NCBI RefSeq assembly: GCF_003013715.1
Contig: NC_072814.1
Coordinates: forward strand, 248,001 to 312,000
DNA length: 64,000 nucleotides
Source of the DNA: Candidozyma auris
Taxonomy: Eukaryota; Ascomycota; Pichiomycetes; Serinales; Metschnikowiaceae
Direction: 5' to 3'
Of this stretch, positions 23,512-33,130 are shown one piece after another (positions within the stretch are counted from its first letter, which is position 1; every line of letters begins with the position of its first letter). The notes beneath the pieces were generated by a model. It worked only from the letters and a program-made list of their open reading frames with translations. It ran no database searches and was not told the DNA's origin. A program made the position numbers and the translations under genes.

Positions 23512-23519
23512 TATATAAG
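23512..23519 (+). promoter_or_regulatory. TATA box of the MFS exporter
   Basis: TATATAAG 58 bases before the exporter ATG at 23577, a typical yeast TATA position and a sign of regulated expression. Confidence 0.6.
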
Positions 23520-23576
23520 GAAGCAATATTCCAACACAAAAAATCTCTCTCTATTCTCACCAGATCATCAATCAGG

Positions 23577-25274
23577 ATGAGTGCTCCAAACAACCATCGT
23601 GCGTCTTTCGAAGACAAAGATATAAAAGACTCCAAGGAGGTTTCTGTCCAGCAGCTCAGCCTGTCGCTGTCACTGTCAAGTGGTGATCACTCTGGTGCTG
23701 AGTCGGTGCCCGATGTTGTTCCTTATAACGAGCAGGTACCCATCACACACCTTGCAGACGATGCCGTTTCGAAACAGTTGTCGAGAATAAAGTCGTATGC
23801 CTCGTCGAACGCACGTCCCAATGAAGAGGACATTGGCGCCGAGGAAAAATCTTCTGACGACCAGTCCGTGTATAGTATCTCCAAGGATGCTAAGTTTGAT
23901 AGGTTTACTACTAACAAAAAGGGCCTCTTTGTGTTTATTGTGTCCGCCTCTTGTTTCCTATCACCGTTGTCGGGTTTGGCATTTTTGCCTGCTGTTCCTG
24001 AAATCGCTGAACGCTTCAACACCACAGGTGAGGTGATCAACGTTTCTGCCGCTGTTTACTGTATTTTCATGTCGTTGTCCCCGTGCATTTTCTCGCCTGT
24101 GTCTGATATATATGGAAGAAGGTTCTGCTTCCTCAGCTGTTGCGTTTTCTATTGCATCTGTACGATATGTGTGGCGGTGTCGGTGAACTTGGCCATGTTT
24201 TACATCTTCCGTGCTTTGACAGCCCTTTTTGCCACGGCCTTCTTCAGTGTTGGTGCTCACATCATCAGTGACTGTTACATTCCTAGCGAGCGTGGCCGTA
24301 AGATGTCTTGGATCGTTACTGGTGCTCAAACAGGTACTTCTATTGGTGGTGTCATTGGAGGTATAATTGTCAACTGGACCTCGTGGAGAGTGATATTCTG
24401 GGTAATGGCCGGTTTGGGTGGAGTGATTCTTGCTCTTGGTGTATTCTTTTTGCCAGAGACATCGGTGCGTACCAAGCACTCTATTCTTTTGGAAGAGGCG
24501 AGAAAGGTTGAACCCGAGAAGAAGTTTGTTTTTGTCTGGTTCAATCCTCTCAAGATCATCGACGCTTTGAAGTACCCAACCTTGTCCCTCGACGGTTTCA
24601 TTGTCATTTCCATGCTTTACAACATGTACTCGTTGCTCACACCTATTCGTTATGTGTTGAACCCAAGATTCAATTTGGAAAAGCCATTGTATTCTGGTTT
24701 GTTTTACTTAGCACCAGGTCTCGGCTACTTACTTGGATCCTTCTTCGGAGGCAAGTTTGCCGACAACACCGTGAAGAAGTGGATCAAGAAAAGAGGCAGA
24801 AGAGTTCCCGAGGATAGACTCAGACAAATGGTTTGGCCCTTGACTATATACTACCCAGGATGCATTCTCATCTACGGCTGGACCGTGGAGAAAGCTGTTG
24901 GCGGTATGGCGGTGCCAATCATTTTCATGTTCCTCAGTGGTATCGCTCAGACGATTGCTTTCCCCGCCAGTAACACCTACTGTGTGGACTCTGTTCCCGA
25001 GCTCAATGGTGACGGTATAGCTTCGTCATACTTCTCCAGATATATTGCCGCTGCAATTGCCTCCGGTACTTGTTTGAGAAGTATTCAGAACATTGGTGTT
25101 GGCTGGACCTGTACCATCAGTGCCTTTGTCTTGTTTGTGGCCCTGGGCTTCAACTTTCTCCTAATCTTTAAGGGAGAGGTGATGAGAATGAAGTCGTTAG
25201 TCAAGTACGGCCATAGAACTCAACAGGAGCTCGATAAAATCATTGAAATGCGCAAGGACGAGCCCAAGTGGTGA
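23577..25274 (+). CDS. DHA1-type MFS drug/polyamine exporter (Qdr3/Dtr1-like)
   Basis: 565-residue plasma-membrane H+ antiporter of the DHA1 major facilitator family. A ~105-residue polar cytoplasmic N-terminus (Ser-rich) precedes twelve membrane segments. The motif between TM2 and TM3 is SPVSDIYGRRF, TM5 carries the antiporter-type G-rich motif TGTSIGGVIGGIIVNWTSWR, and PAVPEIAERFNTTGEVINVSAA follows TM1 as in Qdr3/Dtr1. Family members export quinidine, polyamines or spore-wall bisformyl-dityrosine; the substrate cannot be decided. ATG at 23577 with a TATA box 58 bases upstream; it borders the large gene-free interval. Confidence 0.85.
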   Translation: MSAPNNHRASFEDKDIKDSKEVSVQQLSLSLSLSSGDHSGAESVPDVVPYNEQVPITHLADDAVSKQLSRIKSYASSNARPNEEDIGAEEKSSDDQSVYSISKDAKFDRFTTNKKGLFVFIVSASCFLSPLSGLAFLPAVPEIAERFNTTGEVINVSAAVYCIFMSLSPCIFSPVSDIYGRRFCFLSCCVFYCICTICVAVSVNLAMFYIFRALTALFATAFFSVGAHIISDCYIPSERGRKMSWIVTGAQTGTSIGGVIGGIIVNWTSWRVIFWVMAGLGGVILALGVFFLPETSVRTKHSILLEEARKVEPEKKFVFVWFNPLKIIDALKYPTLSLDGFIVISMLYNMYSLLTPIRYVLNPRFNLEKPLYSGLFYLAPGLGYLLGSFFGGKFADNTVKKWIKKRGRRVPEDRLRQMVWPLTIYYPGCILIYGWTVEKAVGGMAVPIIFMFLSGIAQTIAFPASNTYCVDSVPELNGDGIASSYFSRYIAAAIASGTCLRSIQNIGVGWTCTISAFVLFVALGFNFLLIFKGEVMRMKSLVKYGHRTQQELDKIIEMRKDEPKW

Positions 25275-25713
25275 GTTCTCTTTAACAGATCACTTTTATA
25301 TATATTTACTATGAGCAACCTACCAATAGACGATAGATTTTGATAAGGCTAAACGAGTTGCTTAGCGCAAATATCAATCGGGCAATTCGAGCCTTCCGAT
25401 ACCCACTAAAGAAAGCGCGCCAACTATAAATGGGGGCCCATAGTTAAGAGATAACGTTCTCATGTGGGAACTCCTGTATAGAACCACTGTCTCTGTGAAC
25501 GAGACAGGAAAGAAAAAATTGTAATACAATGGAGCGAGCCCTTCATATCATCACCTGAGAAGACTTACCACACCAAAGTACAAATTTCCACGCTCTTGCC
25601 AACTTGAGTACTAGCGTGCTTCCCGCGTTCATTCTCTACACTTCAGTTTAAGAGGCTGTTGTTGTCTTGGCAGTACCTTCTAGCGCACAGCCGTCAAACT
25701 CTTCAAACGGGCA
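25275..25713. other. Exporter-TRK1 intergenic region with hairpin
   Basis: Holds the exporter 3' end and the TRK1 promoter. A perfect 7-bp inverted repeat CTGTCTC (25487-25493) and GAGACAG (25501-25507) with a 7-base loop lies 207 bases before the TRK1 ATG. TATATATATTT at 25298-25308 just after the exporter stop may serve as a 3'-end efficiency element. No gene is seen. Confidence 0.5.
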
Positions 25714-28700
25714 ATGTCATCACCCTCTAGTTATCGAGAACCATCCCGACTCCGAAAACTCCTACAAGATAAGCATGGAAAATCTTTGGGGCACAAGCTT
25801 CGTGACCTGATACAAGAGGTCGCTCTGGCGCTTCACCCATACGTGAAAGTGGTGATTCCGAATTTCAGAGCCGCCCACTATGTCTACATTTTCTTCATGA
25901 CTTTCTTGGGATCGATTATCGTATACCCTATCGCCAATTTCAAATACATCGATATTCTTTTCTTGATGTCGGGAGCAGCCACTCAAGCTGGCCTTAACAC
26001 CATAAACTTGAACGAACTACGGCTACTGCAGCAGATATTCGTCTACATTTTCACCACATTGAGCACCCCCATTTTCATTCACAGCTCGTTGCTTTGCATC
26101 CGATTGTTCTGGTTTGAACGACAATTCGACAATATCAAGGAGTCCTCGAAGTTGGACCACAAGATGAGAAAAAGCGCCACTTTAGCTGCTAGAACAGCTA
26201 CGAAAGACTCCACCAAGTTCAACACAGCCACAAATCAAGAATTGGGCCTACAGAATCCTGAGCTGCCTGCAAAAGAAGTCTCCTCGAGCTCATCCCCACA
26301 GTCATCAAATCTAGAAAAGCAAGCAGATTTAGGTCCGCCACGTTCCGAGAATATAAGCCCTGCCGACCAGGGGGACGGCCAAGGTATTCGTTTTGACAAT
26401 CTTCCTCATCCGGCGAAGAAAAGGAAAGAAGTTGATCCTTCTGATATGTACAAGTCAATTGCAATGTTGCAGAACAAGCATGAGAGAAAATCCAGTTTCG
26501 CAGATGACGACGTTCTCGTTATCAAGTCTCCGAAGGAAATTGAGAGAGATCAAAGTACACCGATTTTCACTCGCAAGCACCTGATTACTTTCTCTCCTGG
26601 TGGCAAGAAGTGGAAACTTGGCCCACTGAAGAAAAGAAAGAAGTGGGAGAAGCTCAAAAGAACTATCTCAAATAGTTCTGCTCGAGGAAGAAGACTCAAG
26701 ACGCCACCAAAAACCAACGATGACACGGTGTCTATCGATAGCGAAACCTTGGACAGAACCAAGGAGCAGAAGAATATCGCAAAGCTCGTAGAATCGGTCA
26801 AGCAAGGCGAAGTTGGCGAGGACTTGAAGGACAATGATCTTGATTCGGAGATCGACGACGCACATAATAAGTTAAGTGAGGATCTTGAAGGTGATGATTC
26901 TTTTGACGATGATGAAGATGATGAAGATGAAGATGGTGAGGATGAAGATGAAGATGATGAGGATGAAGATGATGAAGATGAAGATGAGGATGATGAAGGT
27001 GAGCATCATCCCGATGATTTTGATGATGACGATGATGTTCTAACCGATAATAGTCAAGCGATCGTGGACACCGATGATGAGGACATCGACCATGACGATA
27101 TGGTAGACCCGAAGAGTACCTCAGTGCAAGCGTCTGGTATTGATCGCGGAGACGCCGTTGCTGCCCCACAGGATAGAGTCACCAAATTTTCCGAACCGGA
27201 GAAAGTACCGAGAACGAGAAAAGCGCGCCGAAGAACAGCAATTCGAAGATGGAGGACACCACTTCTAAGAGCAGCTAGCTCTGGCACGTTGAGAGGCAGC
27301 AAATCTCACAGCAACACTAATGATAACGATTCTGACGAGGAGCTGCTTGTGGGAACCGATGAGGAGCATGGTTTGACCAGGCAAATGAGCACTAATTATC
27401 TTTCATGGACACCCACTGTTGGTAGAAACTCAACATTCGTTCATCTCACAGAAGAACAAAAAAATGAGCTCGGTGGTGTGGAGTACAGGGCTGTCAAGCT
27501 ATTACTTAAGATTTTAGCAGCTTACTACATTGGCTTTCATGTCATGGCGTTTTGCATGCTTGTTGGCTACATCAAAGTGGATCATGCGAAAGCAGAGGAG
27601 ATGAGAGCTTTTGGGTTTTCCCCCGTATGGTGGGGATTTTTCACTGCTCAATCGACATTTAATGACTTAGGCCTCACAATAACGCCAAACTCGATGTCGA
27701 GTTTCAATGAGTCCCCCTTCGTGTTGATCGTATGTTCCTTTTTCATCGTTATCGGAAATACCGGCTTCCCAATTCTTCTTCGATTCATTATTTGGGCTTT
27801 GTTCAAGGTGGCAAGGCCTATGACATTATTCAAAGAATCGCTTGGATTTTTGCTAGATCACCCAAGAAGATGTTTCACCCTTCTCTTCCCATCAATCCCT
27901 ACTTGGTGGTTATTTGTTATTTTGGTTTTGTTGAATGCTGTGGACTTGATACTTTTCGTGATACTCGATTTGGGTTCTGAATTTCTTAAGTCTACACCTA
28001 AGGGTCTCAGAGTGTTGGACGGTTTGTTTCAAGCGTTCAGCACAAGAACTGCAGGGTTCAGCTGTATCGATTTGTCTCAAGTGCACCCAGCTGTTCAGGT
28101 TAGTTACATGATCATGATGTACATTTCTGTTCTTCCATTGGCCATTTCGATCAGACGTACAAACGTCTATGAAGAGCAGTCGTTGGGCATATATGTGAAA
28201 GCAAAAGAGGAAGCAGATGATCCAGAAGCGACACCTAGGAACTTCATTGGCACACATTTGAGAAACCAATTGTCTTTTGACTTATGGTTCATCTTCTTGG
28301 GTTTATTTATAATTTGCATCGCCGAAGGAGGCAAGCTTCAGTCGAATGATCTCCGATTTTCAGTGTTTGCCATTCTTTTTGAAGTCATAAGTGCTTATGG
28401 TACGGTTGGTTTGTCATTGGGATACCCCAACGTGAACCAATCGCTCACTTACAAGTTTACTACTTTATCAAAGTTGGTTATCATCGGTATGATGATTAGA
28501 GGACGTCACAGAGGTTTGCCATACTCACTTGATAGGGCCATCATGTTGCCTGATAAGCATATGCGTCGCAGAGATCAAGTGCAAGAGCACCATGCAATTC
28601 AGCGCGCGACAACGTTAGAATCAGTTCCAACGAGGGACACTATCCGTGAGGAAGGTGTTTCAGGAGCAGTTCGCGGACTTACAAGAGTAATTACGCGGAC

Positions 28701-28800
28701 GGCAGCCTCGTATCGCAGAAACTCCTTATGGCCTGCTCCAACACGTTTGGAAACGGAAGAGAACGAGCTACAAGGTAATTCTCGCGAGAGAGGCGCTTGA
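25714..28800 (+). CDS. TRK1: Trk1 high-affinity potassium transporter
   Basis: 1028-residue plasma-membrane K+ uptake protein of the SKT/Trk family. Four M1-P-M2 units can be placed from their pore loops: SGAATQAGLNTI (unit 1, about residue 88), TAQSTFNDLGLTI (unit 2, about 650), FSTRTAGFSCID (unit 3, about 775) and SAYGTVGLSLGYP (unit 4, about 895), each with the selectivity glycine. Units 1 and 2 are separated by a very long hydrophilic loop (about residues 150-590), as in Trk1 proteins, here with an Asp/Glu run of roughly 60 residues encoded by GATGAA repeats. The C-terminal tail is basic. ATG at 25714. Confidence 0.96.
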   Translation: MSSPSSYREPSRLRKLLQDKHGKSLGHKLRDLIQEVALALHPYVKVVIPNFRAAHYVYIFFMTFLGSIIVYPIANFKYIDILFLMSGAATQAGLNTINLNELRLLQQIFVYIFTTLSTPIFIHSSLLCIRLFWFERQFDNIKESSKLDHKMRKSATLAARTATKDSTKFNTATNQELGLQNPELPAKEVSSSSSPQSSNLEKQADLGPPRSENISPADQGDGQGIRFDNLPHPAKKRKEVDPSDMYKSIAMLQNKHERKSSFADDDVLVIKSPKEIERDQSTPIFTRKHLITFSPGGKKWKLGPLKKRKKWEKLKRTISNSSARGRRLKTPPKTNDDTVSIDSETLDRTKEQKNIAKLVESVKQGEVGEDLKDNDLDSEIDDAHNKLSEDLEGDDSFDDDEDDEDEDGEDEDEDDEDEDDEDEDEDDEGEHHPDDFDDDDDVLTDNSQAIVDTDDEDIDHDDMVDPKSTSVQASGIDRGDAVAAPQDRVTKFSEPEKVPRTRKARRRTAIRRWRTPLLRAASSGTLRGSKSHSNTNDNDSDEELLVGTDEEHGLTRQMSTNYLSWTPTVGRNSTFVHLTEEQKNELGGVEYRAVKLLLKILAAYYIGFHVMAFCMLVGYIKVDHAKAEEMRAFGFSPVWWGFFTAQSTFNDLGLTITPNSMSSFNESPFVLIVCSFFIVIGNTGFPILLRFIIWALFKVARPMTLFKESLGFLLDHPRRCFTLLFPSIPTWWLFVILVLLNAVDLILFVILDLGSEFLKSTPKGLRVLDGLFQAFSTRTAGFSCIDLSQVHPAVQVSYMIMMYISVLPLAISIRRTNVYEEQSLGIYVKAKEEADDPEATPRNFIGTHLRNQLSFDLWFIFLGLFIICIAEGGKLQSNDLRFSVFAILFEVISAYGTVGLSLGYPNVNQSLTYKFTTLSKLVIIGMMIRGRHRGLPYSLDRAIMLPDKHMRRRDQVQEHHAIQRATTLESVPTRDTIREEGVSGAVRGLTRVITRTAASYRRNSLWPAPTRLETEENELQGNSRERGA
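26895..27040 (+). repeat. Coding GAT/GAA microsatellite in TRK1
   Basis: Imperfect repeats of GATGAAGATGAT encode an almost pure Asp/Glu segment in the cytoplasmic loop of Trk1. All interruptions keep the frame. Such a tract is likely to vary in length between strains. Confidence 0.85.
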
Positions 28801-28841
28801 ATTTATTTCGTATTTTGTATAATATAGACGACACATTCAGG

Positions 28842-28893
28842 GCGATGAGAGTCCCATATTTGTATACAGTGCGCATGAACTTGAAGATGAGCT
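28842..28893. promoter_or_regulatory. Two PAC-like motifs upstream of IMP4
   Basis: GCGATGAG at 28842-28849 and GATGAGCT at 28886-28893 both match the PAC consensus (GCGATGAGCT) of ribosome-biogenesis genes, and an A-rich stretch CGAAAAATG abuts the start codon. They sit 43 to 95 bases before the IMP4 ATG. This is the expected control for a nucleolar factor (established for the regulon, inferred here). Confidence 0.65.
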
Positions 28894-28936
28894 ACTACGA
28901 AAAAGCGTCCCAGACTCTCAAACCACCCTTCGAAAA

Positions 28937-29794
28937 ATGATTAGAAGACAAGCCAGAGAGAGAAGAGAATATTTATACAAAAAGTCGTTGGAACTTCAGG
29001 AGACCGCTCAACTAGAAAAGAGACAGAAATTAAAAGCAGCATTAGCCTCAGGTAAACCTCTTTCAAAGGAGTTGAGCGAAGACACCGAGCTCCACAAGAA
29101 CTTCAGATACGATGAAAGCGAACAAGTCGATATCGACGATGAGTATCTGGCTATGAGTGGCATCAACGATCCAAAGATCATCGTAACGACATCGAGAAAT
29201 CCATCAGCTAAGTTGCTACAGTTCTCTAAAGAGATCAAGCTAATGTTTCCAAACTCCATGAAATTGAATAGAGGTACCTACGTCATTCCAGATCTTGTGA
29301 AACTGTGCTCGAGAGCTGCTATCAACGACTTGATTGTGCTTCATGAACACAGAGGTGTTCCCACCTCACTCACAGTATCGCATTTTCCCCATGGGCCTTC
29401 CGCTATCTTCACTTTGCACAATGTTAAATTGAGACATGACTTGCCTAACATCGGCAACATCTCTGAAGTGTATCCTCATCTCATATTTGAAAACTTTTCA
29501 ACAGCTCTTGGGCAGCGTGTGGTGAAAATTCTTAAGCATCTTTTTCCACCAGGGGCCAAGAAGGACAGCTCAAGAGTGATCTCTTTCATCAATAATGAAG
29601 ATTTCATCAGTGTCAGACACCATGTTTATGTCAAAACTAGGGACGGAGTTGAACTTAGTGAGGTTGGCCCGAGGTTTGAAATGAGACTCCATGAACTCAG
29701 ACTTGGGCTTCTCGACAATAAAGACGCTGATGTGGAGTGGAAGACCAGACGCTTTGTCAGAACTGCTAATAGAAAAAACTATTTGGCTGATTAA
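28937..29794 (+). CDS. IMP4: Imp4, U3 snoRNP Brix-domain protein
   Basis: 285-residue nucleolar protein of the SSU processome, which with Imp3 and Mpp10 promotes U3 snoRNA pairing with pre-rRNA. N-terminal basic coiled segment ([17 protein letters not shown]) precedes the Brix domain from about residue 85 ([13 protein letters not shown]) through [19 protein letters not shown] to [21 protein letters not shown]. Length matches yeast Imp4 (290). The C-terminus [17 protein letters not shown] is family-like. PAC motifs lie in its promoter. Confidence 0.97.
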   Translation: MIRRQARERREYLYKKSLELQETAQLEKRQKLKAALASGKPLSKELSEDTELHKNFRYDESEQVDIDDEYLAMSGINDPKIIVTTSRNPSAKLLQFSKEIKLMFPNSMKLNRGTYVIPDLVKLCSRAAINDLIVLHEHRGVPTSLTVSHFPHGPSAIFTLHNVKLRHDLPNIGNISEVYPHLIFENFSTALGQRVVKILKHLFPPGAKKDSSRVISFINNEDFISVRHHVYVKTRDGVELSEVGPRFEMRLHELRLGLLDNKDADVEWKTRRFVRTANRKNYLAD

Positions 29795-30126
29795 GCAGGT
29801 CTTTCAGTACAAGATCCAGAACATATATCAATGCATGGATAATAGAAGACACTCTCAATTTATCACGTAAATACATTTTCAATTTGTCACAATTTTAACT
29901 AAATTACACAATACCTATATCGAATGAAAGGACAACGCCCCTTCACTCGAACCACTTAGATACTAATCTCTGGAGAAATGAAACATCGCATGAAAAACCT
30001 CCACAAGTGTCTCGCGTAGCAGACTGACAATCCTCATTCACCACATGCGACCTACGTGAATAAAACCCAATCTCTGCTCGCACCATTTGTCTCGTCATTT
30101 GAAGTAAATACTATCGTTAAATTGCC
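29795..30126. other. Convergent intergenic region IMP4 / Ser-rich gene
   Basis: 332 bases between two converging stop codons, A/T-rich, presumably two 3' UTRs. No gene, tRNA or repeat was seen. Confidence 0.5.
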
Positions 30127-31467
30127 TCAGTTGCAACCAATGATATCGGTTGTACATTGCCTGATGCAGTCTCCCATCGTTGAAGACACCAAACTCTCAT
30201 TATCGGCATTGGGGTTAGATCCGCTAGAAGTCACAGAAGCTCTTCTCTGAACAGGGGAGCTAGAAGTTGCTGGGTAATATACCTCATGGTCTTCAGACTC
30301 GCTCGATTCGGGACTAATCAAGAAGTTGTTCAACTTGGAGCTCTGGCCCTTTTTGGATGAACTCTTCGATGAAACAGAGGATCCTGGCTGGCGGACCTCT
30401 CTTTGGGCAAGCTGTTTTGACAACTGCGATTGCAGCAGAATCGACGTTGTCGAGGCCTGGGGCTTTCTCAAACCCTTGCCCAAAGAGAATGAAGAAATAT
30501 TTGTAGTGCTATTGCTTGCGTGAGGAGCATTAGCACCACAGGCAGCGCCAGTGTTGCAGGACAATGAATTTGAAATGCCAGAGTGGTTTGATGCCACACT
30601 CATTTTGCGATTCATGGTAGGTGCCATGCCGTGGCTAAACGAGTGCTTGATTGATGGCCTACGGGCAAACTCGTCGCTGTTGATCATGTCCGCATACGAG
30701 TAGAACGACACCGAAGATCTCGAACTTCTCAACTTTGGTGGAGAAACTGGAGATTGAGGAGGAAGTGCGTTGGTCAAGGATGACTGAGAGCCTGTGTTGT
30801 TGTTGTTTGAGTTGTAAATTGCATTGTTCCCGTTTGAAGATGTATTGCACTGCGACATGGAGATAACGCTGTTTTTGCGGGAGGGGGTGTAAGGTCTGCC
30901 CAAAGCCATATTCAAGCCGATGACCGAGGAGTTTCTTCTATTGGAGTAGACCATTTCGACATCGTCCAAATTAGTCTGTTTATCGGTCAAGATGTGAGCA
31001 GTAGCATCCAAAGCAGGCGGAATGCAATCTTCGTGTTTGACTTGACCAGACAAATCCTGAACAGATCTCTCAAAAATGTTGCAGTCAGGGTTCTCTTGCA
31101 ATGAATCTGCCTCAAATAAGGGAGAACAAACAGGAGACCCTAGCTGATTGTTTTTACTATTTGGCACCGACATCACAGGCGAAACTGGGCCGGGAGATTT
31201 CGAATTTCCCTTTTGAAAGCCAGATGAAGTGCTGTTACTTGACTGGGCTGCCTGAGTTTTCGAAGACGACATTGCGCTGTCGATTGAGCCTTCGCTTGAT
31301 GCGAGTCCACCTTGTTTAGGTTGGCTTGAGTTTGGCGACGTCGAAAGGCCCAGATCTTTTGCCTGTGTGTTTGTGCTGCTCAGGCTGCCGAAAGTAAACA
31401 TCGACAACCGCCTTTTGCCCGGCGCCGGCGGCTGGGCGTTGTTGGCGTTGTTATGAAAAAGGGCCAT
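30127..31467 (-). CDS. Unrecognised Ser/Asn-rich, probably disordered protein
   Basis: 446 residues, very rich in Ser, Asn and Gly, with polyN and SS-rich runs, no membrane segment and no catalytic motif. Order-prone islands are an N-terminal KRRLSMFTFGSL, a central SRSSVSFYSYADMINSDEF, and a C-terminal SLVSSTMGDCIRQCTTDIIG; these look like short linear or docking motifs. Several RRxS-type sequences (RRLSM, RRNSS, RRPSI, RRAS) resemble PKA sites, suggesting a phosphoregulated scaffold. Start ATG 31467 is clear. It has an unusually long 5' region. I do not recognise the family and assign no function. Confidence 0.75.
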   Translation of the reverse strand: MALFHNNANNAQPPAPGKRRLSMFTFGSLSSTNTQAKDLGLSTSPNSSQPKQGGLASSEGSIDSAMSSSKTQAAQSSNSTSSGFQKGNSKSPGPVSPVMSVPNSKNNQLGSPVCSPLFEADSLQENPDCNIFERSVQDLSGQVKHEDCIPPALDATAHILTDKQTNLDDVEMVYSNRRNSSVIGLNMALGRPYTPSRKNSVISMSQCNTSSNGNNAIYNSNNNNTGSQSSLTNALPPQSPVSPPKLRSSRSSVSFYSYADMINSDEFARRPSIKHSFSHGMAPTMNRKMSVASNHSGISNSLSCNTGAACGANAPHASNSTTNISSFSLGKGLRKPQASTTSILLQSQLSKQLAQREVRQPGSSVSSKSSSKKGQSSKLNNFLISPESSESEDHEVYYPATSSSPVQRRASVTSSGSNPNADNESLVSSTMGDCIRQCTTDIIGCN

Positions 31468-33037
31468 GGAGCAATGTTATGGCAGGCTACTTTAATCAAA
31501 GCGTCAGCTCAATGAGGCCGGTAGTAGATTCCGGTATTCTAAATAGAAATGCCGGGGTGTGAGTTGTTGATTTCCGTTGGGGACAAACAAGACTCCAAGA
31601 AATCAAATAAAAAAAAAGGGCAGAAGTGGGCTAGGCTGATTGACTGGAATATCCACAAGTATACCCTTTGTGAAGTTGTTCCAAAAAAGCTCTATGGATA
31701 AAGTTGGAACGGCTTTCTAGAAATTTAAACCGACGACTTGAGCTTGTTCGACTGGTGCTGGAAGAAGCCGGAGGAAGTTTATGGGTGAGAACTGAAGCAC
31801 AAGGATGGAGGCTTGTGGAGGTTGAAGGATGAAATGGAGTTTAGCGAAAAGTTGAAAGAGCTCCAAAAGGATGGAAAAATAAAAAAAAAAAGTGGGTTTG
31901 GGGGGATATAAAAAGAAGAAAGGTGAAACAGATGAAAACGGGGAAAAAGTGAGGATAATAGCGAACGACTGGCGGTTAGTGAGCGAGTGGATGCGGGGCT
32001 TACATAAGCAAGAAACCGAGATAACAAGTGAGGGATTGAGAGGAGGAAGCATACCCATATACAACACGGCAAAAGCACCAACCAGGTTGTATGCATGCCG
32101 CGGTGTAAGGACCATGGAAGGCACCGTCAACGTCAACGTCTATCGACAGTTATTTTCAAAGTTTGATCCAACTACATCAGTCGAGAGGTGTCACCTGGGA
32201 GAGCTGTGCTTCTTGATTTCAAGAGCCATTGATTTCAGCACCCTCAGGGTGAGTGACAAAGGGAAATGTCGTTTGGCCGTCTGCAGTACGGTAACCCTCG
32301 CTAGGCAAGACCAATAAGAAAAAAGCGGATTCTCAACCGAACAATGTCGCGCCCAAGGGAAAAAATTCAATCGATGACAGAGTGCATGTCGTAATGTCGC
32401 ATCCCACTGAGGCACCCACCCCCAGCCCGCAGTCTCCACTTCGATCACGCCTGTGCCGTGAACCATGGCAACCCGCCCCAGCCATCGATTCGTCCCAGAC
32501 CTTTGGCTGCGAAAAAGACGAGGAGGAGGCAGCCAGCCTCTTGTCAAGAGCAAGTGAGAAAATTAAATACAACCAATAACTAAAGAGAATTGTGCCCCAA
32601 TTCCAATTCCATCATTTTCTTTTATTTGTTATTTGCTCTATCTTTCCCATTTTCACTGATAAGGTTCTCTCTAGCATGAAGCTGGTCATACCCCGTTCTG
32701 CTGGTGGTGCTAATTCTGTTCTTTTTTTTCTTTTGCTACTTTGGAGCCACGCGGCGCGGGCCCCTACTCTGGCACTGACCCTGAGCGCTTGCGACTGCAA
32801 CCCTCCCTGTGGAACTTTCTCTGCTGCTGCTTCTTTCACTGTATCCCGGTCTAATAGGTCCAATTGCCCGATGGGGATGCTTGCTCACAGAATTCTCTTG
32901 AAGATCACACCAATCTTCTGCTGGGACTCTTTCCTCGCACCTAACCAGTGCACTTTGTGGATTGTGATGTGCGCAGTGAACAAATCGGATGCCCCAGATA
33001 TCTCATGGCCCTCACTGTAGGCGCACACTGTAGGTCC

Positions 33038-33130
33038 CAGTGCGAATGGGTGTGGGACAGCTAGTGCGACCCCCAGCATTTTGTTCCAGTGCGCTCGACG
33101 CTACCTCTGTTGCTTTGGAACCTAGTGCGC
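33038..33130 (+). promoter_or_regulatory. Homotypic cluster of four YAGTGCGM motifs
   Basis: CAGTGCGA (33038-33045), TAGTGCGA (33062-33069), CAGTGCGC (33087-33094) and TAGTGCGC (33123-33130), all in one orientation, spaced 24, 25 and 36 bases apart. A similar CAGTGCAC occurs near 32946. The repeated core AGTGCG looks like a cluster of binding sites for one factor; the factor is unknown. Confidence 0.5.

Larger units (their letters stand above)
18390..23576. other. 5.2-kb gene-free interval; candidate regional centromere
   Basis: No frame longer than about 140 codons exists on either strand and none shows a recognisable domain, codon bias or family motif. Hand counts of sample blocks give lower GC (about 35-39% near 19.4 and 20.2-20.4 kb) than adjacent coding sequence (about 48%). 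No tandem or long inverted repeats were seen; local features are a 51-base purine tract, a T17 run and a short perfect hairpin (listed separately). The ends contain the URA2 promoter and the exporter promoter. Gene-free, repeat-poor stretches of a few kb are typical of centromeres in Clavispora lusitaniae and C. auris (established), so centromere identity is a hypothesis. Long regulatory DNA or decayed genes are alternatives. Confidence 0.5.

Noticed and set aside
31715..31722. Heat-shock element at TTCTAGAA
   Set aside because: Only two clear nTTC/GAAn units are present; the third is imperfect, so it was not listed as a site.
31717..32136. 139-codon minus-strand frame in the TSC11 upstream region
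   Set aside because: It is a low-complexity Phe/Ser/Pro translation of a pyrimidine-rich tract with no conserved features.
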